DNA from: UBA2970 sp965221075
GTDB lineage: Bacteria; Verrucomicrobiota; Verrucomicrobiia; Limisphaerales; AAA164-E04
NCBI GenBank assembly: GCA_965221075.1
Contig: OZ244865.1
Location: forward strand, 1,240,001 to 1,304,000
Length of the DNA stretch: 64,000 bases
Direction of reading: 5' to 3'
Each line of letters starts with the position of its first letter. Within the stretch, counting starts at the first letter, position 1. The notes beneath the pieces were generated by a model. It had not been told where the DNA came from and did not search any database. It saw only the letters and a list, made by a program, of their open reading frames with translations. Shown here one piece after another: positions 17,629 through 25,161 of this stretch. The position numbers and the translations under genes were made by a program.

Positions 17629-18073
17629 TGTTACTTACAGCGATTATCCGGGCGGATTTTACCGGATTGCTCCGGACTGACATCCAATTGAGGGGGGCCA
17701 TTGGCCTTGCAGGAGGCGATAGGCGTTTGCTGCCTGAGGTGAAGAATTCCTGGAAGGGAGAAGCTTCCTGATCCCGCTGGTTTGAACGGCAGCCGATGGA
17801 GCAGCTCTACTTTCCGGGTACGTCGTTCCAGTCATAGGCCCGACACAGGCCTCGGGCGTCGGACGGCCGGAATGACCCTGCATGAGGCGGAAGACGTAGC
17901 AGTTTTCGCACTGGTCGCCATTGAAGGCGCAGAGGATCCGCTTCAGGTTCCAGCTCCAAACCGTTCTGGGATGCGGAAGGAGGTTCCCGAGGTGGAGACG
18001 AAGAAGGCGTCGCTTGCTGGGGGACAGCCGAAAAAAGATCTTCCGTTTCACCGGAATAACTACGCAAATAACA
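17629..18073 (-). mobile_element. TIR element, copy C
   Basis: This 445-base copy is closely similar to copy A in inverse orientation. It begins TGTTACTTACAGCGATTATCC and ends CGCAAATAACA. It interrupts the fic remnant and lies 136 bases from the end of the DUF499 gene. Near-equal length to copy A (446) with full ends marks the element boundaries. Confidence 0.7.
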
Positions 18074-18209
18074 CCATTTAGCGATCGGCTCAGATAGCGT
18101 GCGAGAAATCGCGGCAGGAGGAGCATTCCGCGATCTCCAGTCCATCGTTATCCCGCCCGGTCGCGCCGCCAAGCAAGACATTGCCCGGCTTTATGAAAGT
18201 GGGTCAGGA

Positions 18210-21200
18210 TTACTCGAAACCGTGATTCTTGAAACGCAGGACCTGGCAGTTTTCGCCGATCACGCGGCGGTCGCCAGCCGCAAGGCCTTCGGGCATCTCC
18301 GCATCGATTTCCACCGTCACCGTGACCTTGCCACCTCGCTGTGTCGTCAGATGCTGCAAGATTGCTTCGGCGATCTTGCCCATGTCGCGCCCGGCACGGT
18401 CGGGATTGAGCTCGACCGTACCATGGAAACGCACGGGTTCAGGCCCCTTCGACGGTTCAGGGGTGGGCTGTGTGCCGCCCGGCCTCGGCTTGGGCACTGG
18501 CCCCGGCGGCTGAGGTGTCCCGGCCGGCTTATCACGCTCATCAAGCTGCGCCCGCGCCGCATCGGGTTTGATCAGCACGCTGGCTGCATCGACATGGATG
18601 GCCGCCGATGCGCCCAGCACTAAACCCTCATAGCGTCCATCTTCGGAGACGCTTGTTGCATAGCCGAAATAATCGCCGCACGTGACGCCTTTCCGAACAG
18701 CTTCAGCTAACACATTCCGGTCGCGGAGGCGCGGAAGATAGCAATATGAGGTGAGAGCGTCCCACACCTGCTTCACCGATACGTGGTCCCGGTCCGTCCA
18801 GAACCAGCGATCGAGCTCCATCTTGAGCAAGGCAGGCGACCAGCGGGCGATCAGCTGTTCGTTGGCTACAAACCGGCGCATCGCTCCGGTCACTGTGGAG
18901 CCGCCGTTTCCGGTCGTCCGCGCAATCTCCCATTCCAGTTCGCCGACCTCGCCTTCGGTCACGGTCTGGGTCGGGGCCAGCAGCCAGCACCAGGCCTCAT
19001 TGAAGTGGATTCCGACATCCCGGTCGCTCGTCCGTTCACCGTCCGCCGCTTCGCGGCGCTGATGGGCATCGAGGTTGAGTGCCTCTTTGTCATGGACCAC
19101 GGATTGCCAGGCAAGGAATCGTCGGACCGCTTGCCGCACCCCGTCCATCGCCTCCCGGTCTGCTGCGAGCATGACAAGCATGTTGCGGTGCCGACGCAAC
19201 GCCGAACCGCGTTCGGTGAGAATGGCGTTGGCGGCGGCCAGCGCCGCGCTCTTTCCGTCGCCACCCTTGTGGGTGTCCGAAGATCTCAAAATGACCAGCC
19301 GAGCCTCCTGGTCGTCCGTCACATCGCCCGGCGTTTTCGGACAGACATGCACGCCCGCGACCTCGCCTGGCCGATCGCGGGCGGCAGCGCTCACCCGTTT
19401 CTCGATCTCGGCCTCGACCCGATCCTCCGCCAGTTGCTGGGCGCGGTCCTCGACGGTGCGGCGCAGATTGGGCCGCGTGTCGTACCAGTAACGGCGGTCC
19501 TGGCGGTAGAGATAGGTGAGCCGGTCGGAGAGTTGCGACAACGCATCGTTGAAGACTGCTACCTGCTCGCCCGGTTGAACGGTAGCGAGGCGCACGCGCA
19601 CGTCCTCGACGCCCCGCACCTGCTGCTGCACGACATGCGGCGCGCTGCCGAGGAAGACGGCGCGCGCCACCCGCCTCGCCGCCATGTATTGACCGAAGCG
19701 CGAATTGTCCCGGTCCACCTGCCGGGGTCCCGAATTCTGCCCATCGACATCGTTTTCGAGCACCGGGGTCCAGCCTTCGGGCAGATAGCGGACCAGTTCC
19801 TCGCGCACGCTCGCATCATCGAGTCCGAGCGTGCCCGGCGTTATCAGCAGGCTCGCATCGTTGCGCACCCACAAGTCGTGAATGACAGCCGCCATCAGCC
19901 GCAGGACCCCGCGCGTGCGCTGGAAGCGCTCCAGTGTGGACCAGTCGGCGTAGAGACGGTCGAACACCTCGGGATGAATGGGGTAGCAAGCCGTCAGCTG
20001 CTCCAGATAGCGGGCCTCCCGACACTCGCTCGGGAAGTCGCCGCCATTGTCCCGATAAAGCGAGCTGAAGGCCCGGCAGACATCGTCGCGCGCAGGCTCG
20101 TCGTCGAGTGGGAGGAACAGCCTGCGGCGCACCACCTCGAAGCCTTCCTGGGAACCGACCGGCTTCCAGATTGCCTCCATGCGCCCGAAGGTGTGCTCGA
20201 TGCGTGCGAGCGTCTCCTGTCCCGCTTCGCCGCCAATCTCGATGTCGGATTCTGGGATCGTAGCCACTAGCACGGAGTTCTTGCTGGCGCGCACCGCCTC
20301 GGTCAGTTCCTGAATGAAGCTCTGCACCGCATCGAAACTGCCCGCCGGCAATCCGGCAATGCCATGGATCTTGCGGGCATAGGCGACCAGTTCGTCGATC
20401 AGGATGAGGCACGGGCCGCAGGAGTCGAACAGCTCCCGGAGGGCTTCCGAGCCGGGCGGCACGCCCTTGCGGTCGGCTTCGCGCACATGGTTGTAGAGCT
20501 TGCGGTTTCCGGTCTGCTCGGCTAGCTGGGCGCCGATCTCGCCCCAGAGCGTACGGATCGCAATGCCCAGATTCGGCGGGCGCCGCTCCTTTGCCGGGTT
20601 GAGCGCGGTGCCGACAACAACGGCGACACGGGTCCGGGGAAAGCGCTCGAGCCCCGCCTCACGCAGCAGCGCGCCGAGCACCGGAACGCGTTCGAGCGGC
20701 GCGCGTCCACGTAGCATGTGGTACAAGGCCAGCAGTGAATGCGTCTTGCCGCCACCGAAAGCAGTCTTGAGCTGGATGACCGGCTCGCCGCCTGCGCCGC
20801 CAACGTGACGCAGCGTCTGCAGCAGCAGCCCGCGAATGCCCTCGGTCATATAGGTGCGGGCGAAAAACTCGACCGGATCCTGATACTCGACCTCCGCCGT
20901 GCCGCGCACGACCTGGCAGAGATCAGCCGCGAACTCGGCCTGTCGATAGCGGCCGGCGGCGACATCCGGGTGCGGCCGCACGACCTCGCGCCATGGTCGC
21001 AAGCCCTGGCGAGGCGCGGCGGTCAGGACGCCTTCCCCGTTGTTCATTTCCGATGACGGAGCGGTTGCAGCCCTGTTATGTGAATCCTCGACGCCGGAGG
21101 CCGATGTCGAGGGTCCCTCGGTGCCGTAACGCACCCTACGGGCAAGCCCGCGCAGCGTTTCGGCCGCTTCCGCGTCCATCGGCTCAATCAGCCGGGTTAT

Positions 21201-21581
21201 CGTGTCGAGCGCCCTCCAGGCATCGTCGTCGGACATGTCGAGCAGACCCTTGTGGGCCCATTTGTTGCGCGTGTCGCTGAGTTCCTTGATCCAGGTCCGG
21301 TGCTCGCGGCCGAGTTTGCGCCGGAACAGCTCGTTCCACTGCACATCCATCAGGGTCAGGCAGCGCGCGGCATCTAGCGTCGGGATCAGCTTGTCGTCCT
21401 CGCCGCCTAGCGGCAGGCCGCGCTTGCTGTGCTCATGGAGAATGCCGAGCACGCCCTGATCCCACCATTCGTCCCCAAAGCGGGTGCGCAGTTCTTGCAC
21501 GACATAGGGGGCGAGCACCTTGGTCAGGATCTCGAAACCTTCGGTCACGCGTTGGTGATTGGTGGTTACGGAGCTACTCAT
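18210..21581 (-). CDS. HEPN-DUF499 AAA+ ATPase (defence operon)
   Basis: The 1123-residue protein matches DUF499 (COG1483), a large predicted AAA+ ATPase found with DUF1156 methyltransferases and helicases in defence islands. The N-terminal 120 residues look like a Swt1-type HEPN domain and contain TRNKWAH, an R-x4-H site (R105, H110) typical of HEPN ribonucleases. The Walker A loop FGGGKTHS is near residue 275 and the Walker B stretch CLILIDELVAYA near 395. A proline-rich linker near 1010-1040 leads to a small C-terminal domain. ATG 21581 overlaps the end of the methyltransferase gene by 8 bases, so translation is probably coupled; the longer frame upstream is antisense shadow. It likely senses or acts on foreign nucleic acid with the methyltransferase; the exact activity is not known. 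Confidence 0.85.
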   Translation of the reverse strand: MSSSVTTNHQRVTEGFEILTKVLAPYVVQELRTRFGDEWWDQGVLGILHEHSKRGLPLGGEDDKLIPTLDAARCLTLMDVQWNELFRRKLGREHRTWIKELSDTRNKWAHKGLLDMSDDDAWRALDTITRLIEPMDAEAAETLRGLARRVRYGTEGPSTSASGVEDSHNRAATAPSSEMNNGEGVLTAAPRQGLRPWREVVRPHPDVAAGRYRQAEFAADLCQVVRGTAEVEYQDPVEFFARTYMTEGIRGLLLQTLRHVGGAGGEPVIQLKTAFGGGKTHSLLALYHMLRGRAPLERVPVLGALLREAGLERFPRTRVAVVVGTALNPAKERRPPNLGIAIRTLWGEIGAQLAEQTGNRKLYNHVREADRKGVPPGSEALRELFDSCGPCLILIDELVAYARKIHGIAGLPAGSFDAVQSFIQELTEAVRASKNSVLVATIPESDIEIGGEAGQETLARIEHTFGRMEAIWKPVGSQEGFEVVRRRLFLPLDDEPARDDVCRAFSSLYRDNGGDFPSECREARYLEQLTACYPIHPEVFDRLYADWSTLERFQRTRGVLRLMAAVIHDLWVRNDASLLITPGTLGLDDASVREELVRYLPEGWTPVLENDVDGQNSGPRQVDRDNSRFGQYMAARRVARAVFLGSAPHVVQQQVRGVEDVRVRLATVQPGEQVAVFNDALSQLSDRLTYLYRQDRRYWYDTRPNLRRTVEDRAQQLAEDRVEAEIEKRVSAAARDRPGEVAGVHVCPKTPGDVTDDQEARLVILRSSDTHKGGDGKSAALAAANAILTERGSALRRHRNMLVMLAADREAMDGVRQAVRRFLAWQSVVHDKEALNLDAHQRREAADGERTSDRDVGIHFNEAWCWLLAPTQTVTEGEVGELEWEIARTTGNGGSTVTGAMRRFVANEQLIARWSPALLKMELDRWFWTDRDHVSVKQVWDALTSYCYLPRLRDRNVLAEAVRKGVTCGDYFGYATSVSEDGRYEGLVLGASAAIHVDAASVLIKPDAARAQLDERDKPAGTPQPPGPVPKPRPGGTQPTPEPSKGPEPVRFHGTVELNPDRAGRDMGKIAEAILQHLTTQRGGKVTVTVEIDAEMPEGLAAGDRRVIGENCQVLRFKNHGFE

Positions 21582-24498
21582 ATAATAGACCGAGCTCGGG
21601 TTCCGGCGAGCCGCCGTCAGCGGCGAGTCTGGCCAGAGCCGTCTGGATCTGCGGCCAGGAAGCGACCAGCGCGTTGCAGGCGAGCGCCTCGCCGCTCCAG
21701 CCTTTGCGTTCGGCGACGGTGTAGAGGCGGTAGGCGAGCGCGCGAGCGGTCTCGGCGCGGGTCGGCCCCATGGCGAAGGCGAAGCGCGCGGCCTCGGCGA
21801 CGCCACCGCCCTTTTCGTCGCTCATGGCGCGCACCATATACTGCACGCACTCCCAATCCACCAATCGGTCATCCGCCGCTGGGGCCCATCCTGCACCGTA
21901 CTCGTCGCGGCGCTTGAGCCGCACCTTGCCGGAGGCGCCGACCAGGACGCCGGCCCGGTCCAGACCGGCGAAGGAGGTGTTCTTGGCGGTGAACAGAACT
22001 TCAGCCTCGCCAAAGGGGCGCTCGTCGAAACCGAATTGTTCGAACCAGGCGGTGCAGAACCTTGTGTCGGCATCAAGATCGCCCTCGGTTTCGGCCAAGG
22101 TCTCGTCGAGCACGCGGTTGATCTCGATCAGCGCCTGGCGCACCGGCATAGGTGTCCCGTCAGCTTCCAGCACGCCGCCATAACGCGAGAACACCGCCAT
22201 GCCCGGCCCGATAGCGGCCTGTGCGAGATCGACCGGGGCGATGTTCTCCTGCTGCAACTGCCGGATTGCCCCGGGCAGTTCGCGTTTCAGCGCCATCGTG
22301 AAGTCCCGCCGGGTCGCCATGGGTGCATCCTCGGACCGCGGTCGGCAGGCGAGGACGATGGAGGAGGCGAGGGCTGCTTCGCGCTTCTTGAGGTTACCTA
22401 CCAGTTCGGTTCGAACGGGCCAGGTTCCATCGACTGTGAAGCCGGCTTCGATGACGCCGGATAGCATGGTCTCCCATCCGGTCGAGACGGTCGATCCGTC
22501 GCCATTGCCGTCGCTCTTCGTCTCGGATTGTTTGAAAGCGTAGTATAGCGTCAGCGGAAGAGTCGGTTCCTGCCGGGCTCGAAGACCTTTCATGACCCGG
22601 AGAAACCCGGATTCGAAAAAATCCCGCGCACTGTCCCGATTGCCGTCGAAACGGTGCGGTGTCGCGACAAGCTCCGGTGCCTTCGGAGTAAGCAGCGTTT
22701 TGAACAGGCCCGGATGGATGTCGGCGAGCGCATGCCGGAGCCAGACATAGAAGAAATCCGACAGATCGGCATAGCCGATATTGTCGTAATAGGGCGGGTC
22801 CATCGAAATGACTTGCGACCCGGAGTCCGCGTCGCTGCGCGTGGCATCGACCTGCGTTACGAGACCGTTCCGGACATTCCAGGGCGAGACTTCGATGACC
22901 TTCGAGAGATAGTCGACCTGGCCGACGAAATTACCGCTCGAATTGCTGAACGGATTTGCCTCGCAAAAGTACCAAACCATCGGGAGGGCTTGACGGGCGA
23001 ACACTTGTTCTACTTTGGCACCACCGGTATGCCAGAAGCTCAGATTGGAGCAGCGGTTCGCCAGTCGGCTGACGCACAACCCAAGATACGTTGCTACCGC
23101 GTCAGCGTAGGCTTGGGCACCGGTTCCAGCTTCCGAGAGGCGGGGAGCAGTGGCGTCCATGTTGGCTGCCAGCGCGTCTTGAAGCACCTTTTCGCGCGCT
23201 TCGCCCACTAGATCGGAAAACGTTCCCAATGCCACCAACTGCCGGTCGGTGAACAGATCGGCAAAAGTGGTGAGTCCATAGAGCGGACACCAGATCGCCC
23301 GGGGATCGTTCGGGAGCGATTCGGTCGGCCGCCACGTCGGCTCAGCCGCCCGAGCAACTTCTTCCATCTCTTCGGTCGGGTCGAGATAGATGCGCCCGCG
23401 TACTCCCTCCGCCACTACCGCCATTAGACGTGCGCCCATGCGGCCTGCAATTCCCTCCGCTTTGATGTGATTGCCAGCAAGCGGCGCACCTGAGAGTAAA
23501 CAGGTGAAGTTAGCCCCGCGTCCTGCCTTGGTCCCCAATTTGGCTTGCCTGACCTCATCCGGCGTGACGCCAATCGACTTCACGGTGAATCGATAGCCGC
23601 CGTTCTCGACCACCGGAACGACGATTGCCTCCTTGCCCTTCTTCGACGACAGAACGAAGGAATTGACCAGCGGCACGGTGGCGCCGCGTGCAGCGGGGTT
23701 GGGGCTTGCCACCGAGCGCGCCCACAGCCAGGAAATGACCGTCAAGTCCTTGCCCGCATAGGGCGCAAGATCGGGGCGCGCGGCCGCCATGGCCTCGGTA
23801 ACCCTGGCCTTCGGATAGAGGTGCCCTATCCGCCGCTTGGCCTCGTCCCTCATCCACTTCCCGTATCGGCGCACATCCTCGGCAAGGCCGACCGCGCCCC
23901 TTCCCCCGACACCGCCGAATTCAACCCGAGCCTCCGGGTGGACAGCCGATCGTCCGGCGAAGCGCGGCGGAAACTCGACCAGCGCCTTGGTTATCAACAC
24001 CGCGACCGGGTTCAGGTCCGAGCCATAGGCGCGCAGGCCGAGGCGCTGAGCCTCAAGTGGGATCGAGCCGCCACCGCAGAAGGGATCGATCACCGGCGGG
24101 GCCTTCTCGGCAAGAAAGGTGTTCACAGCCTCCTCGCCCTCGGGCGGCTCTTCCCCGAAGCTGCGCGCGACCGAACGCGCGATCTCGCATCGTGCGGCGT
24201 CAACGACCCGGGCATTGTTGGAATTCTCCCACTTCACCAGATTTTCGAGAATGCGGAACAGCCGTTCGCGTTCTGCCTTCTGCTCCGCCTCTGTGGGAAA
24301 CTCCTCCGGGACCGAAGAAGGATCGTCCACCATCTGGGCGAACAGAACAGCCCGGCAGGCCGCCAGCGGCCGTCTGGCCCACCAGAGATGCAGCGTCGAG
24401 GGATGGCCGTGCCGGATGGACTTCTCCCGCACCGACGCCTCGTTGATCTCCCGCAGCGGCAGCGCGACTTCGATGAGCTTCTTGCGGAGCTTGGTCAT
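21574..24498 (-). CDS. DUF1156 DNA adenine methyltransferase
   Basis: The 974-residue protein belongs to the DUF1156/COG1743 group of DNA methyltransferases. It starts with the family's N-terminal motif (INEASVREKSIRHGHPSTLH near residue 18, WWARRPLAACRA near 39). The S-adenosylmethionine loop is DPFCGGGS (138-145) and the catalytic DPPY lies near residue 566, followed by YDNIGYADLSDFFYVWLR-like sequence. The wide gap between the two motifs is usual for this family. It probably marks host DNA at adenine (or cytosine-N4) so that the helicase/ATPase partners spare it. Its ATG overlaps the PIN toxin stop (ATGA), and its end overlaps the DUF499 start. Confidence 0.88.
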   Translation of the reverse strand: MTKLRKKLIEVALPLREINEASVREKSIRHGHPSTLHLWWARRPLAACRAVLFAQMVDDPSSVPEEFPTEAEQKAERERLFRILENLVKWENSNNARVVDAARCEIARSVARSFGEEPPEGEEAVNTFLAEKAPPVIDPFCGGGSIPLEAQRLGLRAYGSDLNPVAVLITKALVEFPPRFAGRSAVHPEARVEFGGVGGRGAVGLAEDVRRYGKWMRDEAKRRIGHLYPKARVTEAMAAARPDLAPYAGKDLTVISWLWARSVASPNPAARGATVPLVNSFVLSSKKGKEAIVVPVVENGGYRFTVKSIGVTPDEVRQAKLGTKAGRGANFTCLLSGAPLAGNHIKAEGIAGRMGARLMAVVAEGVRGRIYLDPTEEMEEVARAAEPTWRPTESLPNDPRAIWCPLYGLTTFADLFTDRQLVALGTFSDLVGEAREKVLQDALAANMDATAPRLSEAGTGAQAYADAVATYLGLCVSRLANRCSNLSFWHTGGAKVEQVFARQALPMVWYFCEANPFSNSSGNFVGQVDYLSKVIEVSPWNVRNGLVTQVDATRSDADSGSQVISMDPPYYDNIGYADLSDFFYVWLRHALADIHPGLFKTLLTPKAPELVATPHRFDGNRDSARDFFESGFLRVMKGLRARQEPTLPLTLYYAFKQSETKSDGNGDGSTVSTGWETMLSGVIEAGFTVDGTWPVRTELVGNLKKREAALASSIVLACRPRSEDAPMATRRDFTMALKRELPGAIRQLQQENIAPVDLAQAAIGPGMAVFSRYGGVLEADGTPMPVRQALIEINRVLDETLAETEGDLDADTRFCTAWFEQFGFDERPFGEAEVLFTAKNTSFAGLDRAGVLVGASGKVRLKRRDEYGAGWAPAADDRLVDWECVQYMVRAMSDEKGGGVAEAARFAFAMGPTRAETARALAYRLYTVAERKGWSGEALACNALVASWPQIQTALARLAADGGSPEPELGLLYE

Positions 24499-24881
24499 GC
24501 CGACGCCGCCAGTGGCACCAGCATCGAGCGGGCGATGCTGCGGTCACGGGTGAGCAGGGGAACATCGTGCACAACACTGGTAGCCGCGATGATTTCGTCC
24601 TCCGGATCGCCCCGGAAGTCGAGGTTGGTGGATGTCCTCGCCACATCGAGATCGATGGGCCAGACATGCATTTGTGTCAGCACCCTCTTCACGCGGCGGT
24701 CGTCGAGATCCATGTCGATCCGCCCGAGCTGGATGAGTTTAACGAGTCCCCAGAAAACAATCGCCGAGACCGACCAGTGCCTGCCCGCCAGCTGCGCGCG
24801 TTCCGTCGGCCGCAAGCTGCCATCGACGGCAAAGACCAGAATGTGAGTATCAAGATTCAGCACCGGCGTTCCATGTCTCAC
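24495..24881 (-). CDS. PIN-domain toxin (VapC-like), catalytic Glu replaced
   Basis: The 128-residue protein has the PIN order of acidic residues: D11 in NLDTHILV, D95 in GDPEDEIIAAT and D113 in LLTRDRSI. The usual glutamate in the SAIxxWE motif is glycine here (SAIVFWG, G45; codon GGA, one base from GAA). PIN toxins are Mg-dependent ribonucleases, and loss of this acid would be expected to weaken or abolish cleavage. The frame opens with GTG at 24881, inside the 3' end of the antitoxin gene (32-base overlap). Its stop overlaps the methyltransferase start by 4 bases. The pair is thus physically locked into the defence operon. Confidence 0.82.
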   Translation of the reverse strand: MRHGTPVLNLDTHILVFAVDGSLRPTERAQLAGRHWSVSAIVFWGLVKLIQLGRIDMDLDDRRVKRVLTQMHVWPIDLDVARTSTNLDFRGDPEDEIIAATSVVHDVPLLTRDRSIARSMLVPLAASA

Positions 24882-25074
24882 CGGTCGAGAGAATGTAGCC
24901 CCGGATTATCACCTTGTCATGCAAGCTGCCGATCAGCGTGGCATGCTTCCGCTCGAACGGCACCAGCCGCGCAACCGGCTTGCCGTGCTTGGTGATGACC
25001 AGGCCGTCGGGATCGAGCTCGACTAGCAGGTTCAGGCACTGCTCCTTGAATATGGCGGCTCCGATGGCTTTCAT
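24850..25074 (-). CDS. Phd/YefM-type antitoxin
   Basis: The 74-residue protein matches the Phd/YefM fold: a short N-terminal DNA-binding part (MKAIGAAIFKEQCLNLLVEL) and the signature VITKHGKPVARLVPF at about residues 26-40, followed by a toxin-binding tail. It lies directly upstream of, and overlaps, the PIN gene. It would neutralise the PIN protein and repress its own promoter; an inverted repeat fitting such an operator lies just upstream. Confidence 0.85.
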   Translation of the reverse strand: MKAIGAAIFKEQCLNLLVELDPDGLVITKHGKPVARLVPFERKHATLIGSLHDKVIIRGYILSTGETWNAGAES

Positions 25075-25101
25075 CGCCTAGCTTCCGCCTTGCATGGCTG
25101 T

Positions 25102-25134
25102 TATGTATGACTGGTCCGGAAACATGTCCAGTCA
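25102..25134 (-). promoter_or_regulatory. Toxin-antitoxin promoter with operator palindrome
   Basis: Minus strand: TGGACA (25130-25125), a 17-base spacer and TACATA (25107-25102), 27 bases before the antitoxin ATG. An inverted repeat TGACTGG N13 CCAGTCA (25108-25114 / 25128-25134) covers the spacer and part of the -35 box, as expected for autoregulation by the Phd-type protein. Transcription from here would also cover the methyltransferase and ATPase genes. Confidence 0.55.
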
Positions 25135-25161
25135 GTGTAGCCAAGGTTTGGAAGACCTCGC

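Noticed and set aside
15081..18073. Idea that the 445-bp elements are decayed prepilin genes (a NLKRILCAFNGDQ-like stretch in the frame)
   Set aside because: The resemblance covers only about a dozen residues, lacks the FTLIELL signal, and the inverted-repeat ends explain the sequence better.
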